Assembly (NCBI RefSeq): GCF_017811175.1
Contig: NZ_JACWIJ010000002.1
Span: 2,232,001 to 2,296,000 of the forward strand
DNA: 64,000 nt
Reading direction: 5' to 3'
From: Melaminivora jejuensis
Lineage (GTDB): Bacteria > Pseudomonadota > Gammaproteobacteria > Burkholderiales > Burkholderiaceae_C
Positions 56,217 to 64,000 of the stretch are shown piece after piece (the first letter of the stretch is position 1; the number at the start of each line of letters is the position of its first letter). Below the pieces are notes generated by a model that worked only from the letters and a program-made list of their open reading frames with translations, had not been told where the DNA came from and did not search any database. A program made the position numbers and the translations under genes.

Positions 56217-56789
56217 ATGACCTCATCGCCAAGCCAGAGCACCACACTGTCCGATCACCAGGTCATCAGTTCGGGCCTGGACTTTGCCGGTGTCACCCGC
56301 TTTCTGCAGCAGGATGCGGCCAATCCCGAAACCCAGTCGCTGCGCCTGAGCGTCTCCTCCCTGTCGGCCCTGGTGGAGCGCACCGCCCACGTGCGCCGCA
56401 CGCAGTCATCCATCGACACCATCGAGCGCCAGGCCGCCAGGCTGTCGCACCAGATACGCCAGCATCAGTTGCTGCTGACCGGCATGGGCTCGGCCTGGCA
56501 TGGCCTGTACGAATTCGGCGCATACCAGCAGGCGGTGCAGTCGCTGCGCCAGGCGCTGGAGGGCTGGCGCGAGACGCTGCGCCGGCGCAGCTCGGCGGAG
56601 CCGCAATGCTTCCAGGACTTCGAGCGTCTGGCCTGGCGCACCCTGGGCGAAGCGCTGCTGGTGCTTGATCTTTATGAACAGCAAAGCACCGCCCCGCAGC
56701 GCGCCGCGCCACCTTCCACACCGCCCAGGCCATCCCGCCCCACCCTGCTGGCGCGCCTGCGCGCCTGGCTGGGCGGACAGCGCCTGTAG
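56217..56789 (+). CDS. Hypothetical helical protein (190 aa)
   Basis: Family not recognised. Starts MTSSPSQSTTLSDHQ; the middle (residues 40-150) is rich in Leu/Gln/Arg heptads, suggesting a coiled coil, with GMGSAWHGLYEFGAYQQAVQ in the centre. The C-terminal PSTPPRPSRPTLLARLRAWL is Pro/Arg-rich and may form an amphipathic end helix. No signal peptide. It lies 43 bp after tldD and before the aroG leader; could be co-transcribed with tldD. Confidence 0.65.
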   Translation: MTSSPSQSTTLSDHQVISSGLDFAGVTRFLQQDAANPETQSLRLSVSSLSALVERTAHVRRTQSSIDTIERQAARLSHQIRQHQLLLTGMGSAWHGLYEFGAYQQAVQSLRQALEGWRETLRRRSSAEPQCFQDFERLAWRTLGEALLVLDLYEQQSTAPQRAAPPSTPPRPSRPTLLARLRAWLGGQRL

Positions 56790-56812
56790 CACAGCGGCAA
56801 CACCAAGGCATG

Positions 56813-56839
56813 TTGCAGTGCCGCAAACCATGCTACATT
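56813..56839 (+). promoter_or_regulatory. Candidate aroG leader promoter
   Basis: TTGCAG (56813-56818) and TACATT (56834-56839), the latter with an extended -10 TG. The spacer is 15 bp, shorter than ideal. Confidence 0.4.
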
Positions 56840-56847
56840 GGCTCGCT

Positions 56848-56904
56848 ATGTACAGCGCCAGCGTGTCCTATTTTTACTTTTGGTTCTCCATCCCCGGCGG
56901 ATGA
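56848..56904 (+). CDS. Aromatic leader peptide (18 aa) of the aroG attenuator
   Basis: MYSASVSYFYFWFSIPGG, with six aromatic residues in a row (Tyr-Phe-Tyr-Phe-Trp-Phe) plus Tyr2. Ribosome stalling at these codons when Tyr/Phe/Trp-tRNA is scarce would prevent the terminator at 56949-56985 from forming and let RNA polymerase reach the DAHP synthase gene. No strong Shine-Dalgarno is seen. The remainder of 56790-57043 holds the promoter and attenuator only. Confidence 0.85.
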   Translation: MYSASVSYFYFWFSIPGG

Positions 56905-56948
56905 GAGAGGCACGCGCGCACCCACACCAGACACAGCCCCCTCCAGAC

Positions 56949-56985
56949 AACCGCCGAAGCTGACAGCAGCCCGGCGGTTTTTTTT
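56949..56985 (+). terminator. Attenuator terminator before aroG
   Basis: AACCGCCG and CGGCGGTT arms (56949-56956 / 56972-56979), followed by a long T-run to 56985. It lies 44 bases after the leader-peptide stop. Confidence 0.85.
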
Positions 56986-57043
56986 GGCCTCTTTCTCCCT
57001 TCCGTCCATTCAACCATCCAACGTCCACCACGAGGAAGCACCC

Positions 57044-58165
57044 ATGAACGCCCGTATCCCCGCGCCCGATACCTGGTATCCCAACGTCGAGACCACCAGC
57101 CAGACCGACGACCAACGCATCCAGGACATCACCGTGCTTCCCCCGCCAGAACATCTGATCCGCTTCTTCCCCATCCGAGGCTCCGAAGTGGAGGGCCTCA
57201 TCGCCGACACGCGCAGGAACATCCAGCGCATCATGCAGGGGCAGGACGACCGGCTGCTGGTGGTCATCGGCCCATGCTCCATCCACAACCCGGAGGCAGC
57301 GCTGGACTACGCCCGCCGCCTGCAGGCGGTGCGCCAGCAATACGCCGGCGATCTGGAGATCGTCATGCGCGTGTACTTCGAGAAACCCCGCACCACCGTG
57401 GGCTGGAAGGGCCTGATCAACGACCCCTACCTGGACGGCAGCTACCGCATCGACGAAGGCCTGCGCATCGCCCGCCAGCTGCTGATCGACATCAACCGCC
57501 TGGGCGTGCCGGCCGGCAGCGAATTCCTGGACGTGATCAGCCCGCAGTACATCGGCGACCTGATCAGCTGGGGCGCCATCGGCGCGCGCACCACGGAAAG
57601 CCAGGTACACCGTGAGCTAGCCTCGGGCATCTCGGCGCCGATCGGCTTCAAGAACGGCACGGACGGCAACATCCGCATCGCCACCGACGCCATCCAGTCG
57701 GCCAGCCGGGGCCACCACTTCCTGTCGGTACACAAGAACGGCCAGGTGGCCATCGTCCACACCAAGGGCAACCAGGACTGCCACGTCATCCTGCGCGGCG
57801 GCAAGGCGCCCAACTACGACGCGGCCCATGTCCAGGCCGCCTGCAAGGATCTGGAGGCTGCCGGCCTGCACCCATCGCTGATGGTGGACTGCAGCCACGC
57901 CAACAGCAGCAAGCAGCATGAAAAGCAGCGCGACGTGGCGCGCGAGATTGCAGCGCAGATCGCCGGTGGCTCCAGCAGCGTGTTCGGCGTCATGGTCGAA
58001 AGCCACCTGGTGGCGGGCGCGCAGAAGTTCACCCCCGGCAGCGACAGGCCGCAGGCGCTGGAGTACGGCAAGAGCATCACCGATGCCTGCCTGGGCTGGG
58101 AGGACTCGCAGGCGCTGCTGGACGAGCTGGCCGCTGCGGTGCGGACACGGCGCAGCGCAGGGTAA
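57044..58165 (+). CDS. aroG: 3-deoxy-7-phosphoheptulonate (DAHP) synthase, type I
   Basis: First enzyme of the shikimate pathway (PEP + erythrose-4-phosphate), 373 residues. Class I-alpha motifs: VVIGPCSIHNPEAALDYA (metal Cys), VYFEKPRTTVGWKGLINDP, GARTTESQVHRELASG, GFKNGTDGN and VDCSHANSSKQ (metal His), FGVMVESHLVAG. Start MNARIPAPDTWYPN with GAGGAA upstream. Controlled by the aromatic leader/attenuator; aroE of the same pathway lies at 48857-49708. Confidence 0.96.
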   Translation: MNARIPAPDTWYPNVETTSQTDDQRIQDITVLPPPEHLIRFFPIRGSEVEGLIADTRRNIQRIMQGQDDRLLVVIGPCSIHNPEAALDYARRLQAVRQQYAGDLEIVMRVYFEKPRTTVGWKGLINDPYLDGSYRIDEGLRIARQLLIDINRLGVPAGSEFLDVISPQYIGDLISWGAIGARTTESQVHRELASGISAPIGFKNGTDGNIRIATDAIQSASRGHHFLSVHKNGQVAIVHTKGNQDCHVILRGGKAPNYDAAHVQAACKDLEAAGLHPSLMVDCSHANSSKQHEKQRDVAREIAAQIAGGSSSVFGVMVESHLVAGAQKFTPGSDRPQALEYGKSITDACLGWEDSQALLDELAAAVRTRRSAG

Positions 58166-58210
58166 GCTTGTTCTTTTCCCCAACCCTCTCGATCAAGAAA
58201 GCCGCACATC

Positions 58211-58522
58211 ATGCAAAACGAAGTCTTCGTCACACTCTCCCCCGGTGAAGAGCAGCGCCTGGATCTGCACGGCAGCACCCCCATGGAGCTGGAGCAGGCG
58301 CGCCGCTGGCTGGATGACGAATTCATCCGCCTGGAGTGCGAACCACTGCGCGCCAGCGGCAAGGTGCTGCTGGCCGACAAGGTGCTGGTCATCGCCCAGG
58401 CCGCCGGGGCGCGCCATTTTGGCGATGCCGCCTGGGCCGCCCAGTTCGGCCAGGCCGCCGTGGCGGCATTGGCGCGGCCCACGCTGCGCATCGACGTGCC
58501 GGCGATGGCCGTGACCTATTGA
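58211..58522 (+). CDS. Hypothetical protein (103 aa)
   Basis: Not recognised. Starts [18 protein letters not shown]; contains [21 protein letters not shown] (helix) and alternating beta-like segments ([12 protein letters not shown]), ending [11 protein letters not shown]. Soluble, acidic. It follows aroG by 45 bp on the same strand, and its last seven bases overlap the end of the convergent chemoreceptor gene. Confidence 0.65.
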   Translation: MQNEVFVTLSPGEEQRLDLHGSTPMELEQARRWLDDEFIRLECEPLRASGKVLLADKVLVIAQAAGARHFGDAAWAAQFGQAAVAALARPTLRIDVPAMAVTY

Positions 58523-60114
58523 GCGATTGATGGGATCGGGCGCGGGTGCGGGCGCCCGCCTTCCAGGCGGAACTGCCCAGCCGCCCGTGCCAGCTGCCGG
58601 GCCTGCCCATGCAGCGCAGCCGATGCCGCCGTGGACTGTTCGACCAGGGCGGCATTTTGCTGCGTCATCCGATCCAGGTGGGCCACCGACTGGTTGATCT
58701 GCGCCAGGTTGTCGCTTTGCATGGCGGCACTTTCGGTGATTTCGGCCACCAGTTGCGAGACTTGGCGCACGCTGCCCACAATCTGCGCCATGGTCTCGCC
58801 CGCCTGCCCGGCCAGCCTGGCACCGCCCGAGACATGTTCAGCTGACACCTGGATCAGCTCCCTGATTTCCCGCGCCGCCTGGGCACTGCGCTGCGCCAGG
58901 GTTCTGACCTCGCTGGCCACCACGGCAAAGCCCCGGCCAGCCTCACCGGCACGTGCCGCCTCCACGGCGGCGTTGAGCGCCAGGATGTTGGTCTGGAAGG
59001 CGATGGAGTCGATGACCGCAGTGATATCGCCGATGCGCCGCGAGCTTTCGGAGATCTTCTCCATTGCCTGCGTCACCTGCCCCACGACGGCCCCACCGCG
59101 TCCGGCCACATCGGCAGCCGTTGCCGCCAGGCGGCTGGCATGGCACGAGGACTCGGCGCCTTGCTGCACCACACTGGTGAGCATTTCCATGGACGAAGCG
59201 GTCTGTTGCAGGCTGGCTGCGGTCTGCTCGGTGCGCTGGCTCAAATCCTGGTTGCCGGCAGCAATCTCTGAGCTGGCCTGCCCCACCCCACCTGCTGCCT
59301 GCTGCACCTGACCCACCAGGGTATGCAGCGCCTGCTGCATACGACCCATGGCGTTGATCAACTCGCCCACCTCGTCGCGGCCTGTGGCTGCAACCACCTG
59401 GGTCAGGTCTCCGCCGGCGATGCGCTCGGCCAGTTCGCTGGCCTGGCGCAACGCACGCGCGATGGAGCGCACTGTCAGCAGGGTCAGCGGTATCTGCACC
59501 AGCAGCGCCAGCGCCACGGCCAAGGCAATCACGAGTGCCATGCGGGCCGCGCGCGCGTCCAGTTGCGCGCGGGCCTGCTCCATGTGCTGGCGCGCCTGAT
59601 CGGTCAGCTCGGCCAGCACCCGGTCGGCGCTTTCCATGTGTCCATTGAAGCGCTCGGCATAGGCTGCGGCACCTGCACCATCGAGCTGGGCACGCTCGAT
59701 CTGCTCGAAGATGGGGATGACGCCTGCGGCATAGAGCCCGATCTCGGCCAGTGTCCGATCGATTGCTGCGCCGAACTGTGCATCCTGATCGGCGCGTGCC
59801 CGAACACGGCCCAGGCCGTCCTGCAGGTCTGCACGCTGTCTGTCCCAGACTTGGCGCAGGGTACCGACAGCATCGGCATTGTTGAAATTGATGACGATGT
59901 CCTTTTCCAGCCGTCGCAGCTGCCCCAGGCTGGTGCGCAACTCGGTCATGGCCGTGAGCGTCTGCACCTGCCGGGCAAACAACTCATGTACCGTGGCACG
60001 GGAGCTTTCCAGGGCGCCGTACCCCAGGGCGCCAACGATGGCAAGCAAAAGCAGCGAAAAAACGGTCGCGGCATACAAGCGCGCACGGATGGAGATGCGC
60101 CCGGATAAGGACAT
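58516..60114 (-). CDS. Methyl-accepting chemotaxis protein
   Basis: 532 residues. TM1 ([23 protein letters not shown]) and TM2 ([22 protein letters not shown]) flank a helical periplasmic ligand domain of about 150 residues; HAMP follows, then a signalling domain with [20 protein letters not shown]. No WESF-type tether at the C-terminus (ends PIPSIAQ). Start [14 protein letters not shown] with GAAGG upstream; the ATG at 60234 would add 40 unrelated residues. Ligand unknown. Confidence 0.92.
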   Translation of the reverse strand: MSLSGRISIRARLYAATVFSLLLLAIVGALGYGALESSRATVHELFARQVQTLTAMTELRTSLGQLRRLEKDIVINFNNADAVGTLRQVWDRQRADLQDGLGRVRARADQDAQFGAAIDRTLAEIGLYAAGVIPIFEQIERAQLDGAGAAAYAERFNGHMESADRVLAELTDQARQHMEQARAQLDARAARMALVIALAVALALLVQIPLTLLTVRSIARALRQASELAERIAGGDLTQVVAATGRDEVGELINAMGRMQQALHTLVGQVQQAAGGVGQASSEIAAGNQDLSQRTEQTAASLQQTASSMEMLTSVVQQGAESSCHASRLAATAADVAGRGGAVVGQVTQAMEKISESSRRIGDITAVIDSIAFQTNILALNAAVEAARAGEAGRGFAVVASEVRTLAQRSAQAAREIRELIQVSAEHVSGGARLAGQAGETMAQIVGSVRQVSQLVAEITESAAMQSDNLAQINQSVAHLDRMTQQNAALVEQSTAASAALHGQARQLARAAGQFRLEGGRPHPRPIPSIAQ

Positions 60115-60294
60115 GTGCAGACCTTCAAGGAAAGAATAGCCAGCCCTTGTGAGGCCAGCCTTTGGAGTTGAGCGTGCTTGCGCCCTGAAGGCATCATAGG
60201 TAGCGCCGGGCTGCGGCAGAACCCGGGAAAGCACGGGCTGCCGAAGCTGTTGGCGCCTGCCGCGTCCCGCTTTCCTTGCTGGGCAACAGCCCGC

Positions 60295-62190
<1,896 letters not shown>

Positions 62191-62267
62191 TCATGGTGAA
62201 GGGAATGCTCCGCAATCGACAGGAAAGGGCTGGGCGCTCGCAAACGCACCCGGGCCATTCCTGCTGC

Positions 62268-62362
62268 AGCTCTTCTTACGCTGGTGCTAACCAGATCAAG
62301 TTCGCGGTTTTGGCGATCGGGTTCGCCATCTCAGCACGCCTGTCGTTCGTGCACCCCGGAGC
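62268..62362 (-). promoter_or_regulatory. TPP (thi-box) riboswitch upstream of thiC
   Basis: On the minus strand the conserved blocks appear in order: CCGGGGTGC, CTGAGATGGC, ACCCGATC, GAACTTGATCTGG, TTAGCACCAGCGTAAGAAG. These are the pyrimidine- and pyrophosphate-sensor helices. TPP binding should shut off thiC, probably by translation block since no U-tract terminator is seen before the ATG at 62184. Confidence 0.93.
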
Positions 62363-62436
62363 GGGCGCAGTATAGGCGTTGGGCGTTGCTCACAGGGCGG
62401 ACGCAAAACGCCCATCGCACAACTTTCCCCCCCTAC

Positions 62437-62613
62437 TCAGGCCACGCGCTCCATGATCAGCACGGCAAAGAACATGCCGGCGGCGATCAGCGTCCACTTC
62501 AGGATGATCCAACCCAGGCGCCGCCAGTGCGCCTGGCCGGTGCCGGCGTAGAAGGCAAAGCACACCGCCGCCACCAGCAACAGCAGCATGACCAGCCAGC
62601 GAAACAGCAGCAT
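62437..62613 (-). CDS. Small membrane protein (58 aa) next to lpxC
   Basis: Reading frame MLLFRWLVMLLLLVAAVCFA to LIMERVA with two predicted membrane helices (residues 4-24 and about 36-53) and a short polar loop containing HWRRLGW. It starts 24 bp after the lpxC stop on the same strand. Function is not recognised; the hydrophobicity pattern and spacing support a real gene. Confidence 0.65.
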   Translation of the reverse strand: MLLFRWLVMLLLLVAAVCFAFYAGTGQAHWRRLGWIILKWTLIAAGMFFAVLIMERVA

Positions 62614-62637
62614 GGCTTCAGCCCCACCAGCGCCTGC

Positions 62638-63561
62638 TCACCAGGCCCGCACCGCCCGGGCAAAGCCGCGCGGCGCCTGGCGCTCGTGCTCGAAGCTGAC
62701 CAGCTCCCAGGCATCGCGCTGGGCCAGCAGCTCGCGCAGCAGCAGGTTGTTCATGGCATGGCCCGAGCGGAAGGCGCTGTAGGCGGCCAGCAGTGGCCGG
62801 CCCACCAGGTACAGGTCGCCCATGGCGTCCAGGATCTTGTGGCGGGCAAATTCGGCGTCGTAGCGCAGGCCGTCGGCATTGAGCACGCGGTAGTCATCCA
62901 TGACGATGGCATTGTCCAGCCCGCCGCCCAGGGCCAGGCCGCTGGCGCGCAGCATCTCCACGTCGCGCGTGAAGCCGAAGGTACGCGCGCGGGCGATGTC
63001 GCGCGCATAGTTACCCTCGCCCAGATCGAACTCAACGCTCTGGCCGGTCGAGTCCACCGCCGGGTGGGCAAAGTCGATCTCGAAGCGCAGCTTGAAGCCG
63101 TGGTAGGGCGCAAGGCGCGCCCACTTGAGGTTGCTGCCCTCGCCCTCGCGCACCTCCACCAGCCGCGTCACGCGGATGAAGCGCTTGGGCGCGTTCTGCA
63201 GCTCGATGCCAGCGCTTTGCAGCAGGAAGACGAAGGAGGCCGACGAGCCATCCAGGATGGGCACTTCCTCGGCGGTGATGTCGATGTAGAGGTTGTCCAG
63301 CCCCAGGCCGGCGCAGGCGGACATCAGGTGCTCCACGGTGTGTACCTTGGCGCCGCCGACACCGATGGTGGAGGCCATGCGCGTGTCCACCACTGCCTCG
63401 GCGCTGATGGGAATGTCCACCGGCTCGGGCAGATCGATCCGGCGAAAGACGATGCCGGTGTCGGGCGCCGCCGGGCGCAGGGTCAGCTCGACCCGCTGGC
63501 CGCTGTGCAGACCCATGCCCACGGCGCGCGTCAGGGTCTTGATGGTGCGTTGCTGGAGCAT
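62638..63561 (-). CDS. lpxC: UDP-3-O-acyl-N-acetylglucosamine deacetylase
   Basis: Zinc enzyme committing lipid A synthesis, 307 residues. Zinc/catalytic motifs: [19 protein letters not shown] (first His), [24 protein letters not shown] (His/Asp), and [15 protein letters not shown] (catalytic His). Start [20 protein letters not shown] at 63561 with TAGAAT six bases upstream. It lies downstream of ftsZ with a terminator between, as at the end of dcw clusters. Confidence 0.97.
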   Translation of the reverse strand: MLQQRTIKTLTRAVGMGLHSGQRVELTLRPAAPDTGIVFRRIDLPEPVDIPISAEAVVDTRMASTIGVGGAKVHTVEHLMSACAGLGLDNLYIDITAEEVPILDGSSASFVFLLQSAGIELQNAPKRFIRVTRLVEVREGEGSNLKWARLAPYHGFKLRFEIDFAHPAVDSTGQSVEFDLGEGNYARDIARARTFGFTRDVEMLRASGLALGGGLDNAIVMDDYRVLNADGLRYDAEFARHKILDAMGDLYLVGRPLLAAYSAFRSGHAMNNLLLRELLAQRDAWELVSFEHERQAPRGFARAVRAW

Positions 63562-63567
63562 CGGCAG

Positions 63568-63573
63568 ATTCTA
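63568..63573 (-). promoter_or_regulatory. TAGAAT -10-like hexamer before lpxC
   Basis: On the minus strand it ends six bases before the lpxC ATG; predicted leaderless start. No -35 evident. Confidence 0.4.
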
Positions 63574-63583
63574 GGAAGCAATG

Positions 63584-63606
63584 AAAAACCGGGCTGACAA
63601 GCCCGG
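63584..63606 (-). terminator. Intrinsic terminator after ftsZ
   Basis: On the minus strand: CCGGGC stem (63606-63601), TTGTCA loop, GCCCGG (63594-63589), then five Ts. It separates ftsZ from lpxC. Confidence 0.8.
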
Positions 63607-63640
63607 CCCTGGAGCAGGTGGCGGGCCAGCCCGCCGTCCA

Positions 63641-64000
63641 TCAGTCTGCCTGCTTGCGCAGGAAAGCCGGGATGTCCAGCTCGTCCATGCCGCCCGAGGA
63701 CAGGGCATCGACTCGCGCCGTGGCCTGCGTGCGATTGTTGCGCCAGACGCTGGGCACCGTCATGTTGCCGTAGTCGCCGCCGACCACTGCGCTGGCTGCC
63801 GTCGCAGAGCCAGCCCCGGGCATGGTGTAGGCGACGTTGTCGGTGCCGGTGCGCAGGCTGCCCTGCACCACCTGCATGGCCTGGCGACGCGCGCCGGCGC
63901 GTGCCAGTCCGGTGGCGATCACCGTGACGCGGATGGCGTCCTCCAGGGACTCGTCATAGGCGGCGCCAAAGATCACCTGGGCGTCCTGCGAAGCGTAGGC
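63641..64000 (-). CDS. ftsZ: Cell division protein FtsZ, C-terminal fragment (cut by window edge)
   Basis: About 119 C-terminal residues; the GTPase core lies beyond base 64000. AQVIFGAAYDESLEDAIRVTVIATGL is the end of the FtsZ C-terminal domain. A variable linker follows, then the conserved C-terminal peptide DELDIPAFLRKQAD, which binds FtsA, ZipA and MinC. Followed by a terminator and lpxC, as in proteobacterial dcw clusters. Confidence 0.95.
   Translation of the reverse strand, partial: AYASQDAQVIFGAAYDESLEDAIRVTVIATGLARAGARRQAMQVVQGSLRTGTDNVAYTMPGAGSATAASAVVGGDYGNMTVPSVWRNNRTQATARVDALSSGGMDELDIPAFLRKQAD

Overview
This window looks like chromosome from a high-GC betaproteobacterium, most likely the family Comamonadaceae (Acidovorax/Alicycliphilus-like). 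The evidence is the very GC-rich coding, the Pil-Chp gene order beside a rubredoxin, the dusB-fis-purH cluster, the ffh-cytochrome assembly-pilS-pilR-ampD run, and a dispersed intergenic repeat centred on TAGCTGTCAGCGCTTG. No rRNA, prophage, CRISPR array or resistance island is visible. Almost everything is core metabolism, envelope synthesis and signalling, densely packed in short operons on both strands.

Layout: 1-6433 (minus) is the type IV pilus chemosensory operon, rubredoxin-pilG-pilH-pilI-pilJ-pilL, with pilL running off the left edge. 6526-8797 (plus) holds thiD-hemL. 8860-11885 (minus) is dusB-fis-purH. 11981-21350 is a mixed block: an M15 dipeptidase lipoprotein, a YqaA-type membrane protein, RarD, an EAL phosphodiesterase, YchF, a Ubi-type hydroxylase, DsbC, an M61 peptidase and an enoyl-CoA hydratase. 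A tRNA-Met with its own promoter and terminator follows. 21595-28288 has a chemoreceptor, miaB, a decayed IS3-type element, ffh, a cytochrome c assembly protein and a zinc-ribbon protein. 28319-32107 carries pilS-pilR-ampD. 32272-38524 is the ribonucleotide reductase locus: tandem NrdR boxes, nrdA interrupted by a 379-residue intein, nrdB, and a histone H1-like gene. 38707-44983 (minus) is a run from a conserved unknown through tlpA, accB, accC, prmA and a DUF3426 protein to a PfkB kinase. 45213-53415 contains mpl, an alpha/beta hydrolase, ruvC, mtgA, aroE, tonB, an RNase II-like gene and a YqiA-like esterase. 53460-58522 holds rodA, tldD, an unknown, an aromatic leader peptide/attenuator with DAHP synthase, and another unknown. 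58516-64000 (minus) holds a chemoreceptor, thiC with a TPP riboswitch, a small membrane protein, lpxC and the 3' end of ftsZ.

Themes: type IV pilus control appears twice (Pil-Chp and PilS-PilR). Cell-wall growth and recycling is spread over mtgA, rodA, mpl, ampD, the dipeptidase, lpxC and ftsZ. Three cis-regulated biosynthetic genes are readable directly: nrdA by NrdR boxes, aroG by an aromatic attenuator, and thiC by a TPP riboswitch.

Most notable observations: (1) the NrdA intein has glycine, not Cys/Ser/Thr, at the +1 position; (2) a family of about ten 55-75 bp dispersed repeats, one inside a coding sequence and two supplying stop codons; (3) a leader peptide with six consecutive aromatic residues before aroG; (4) four genes each apparently missing one C in a C4-C5 run, which suggests homopolymer sequencing error or real frameshifts.
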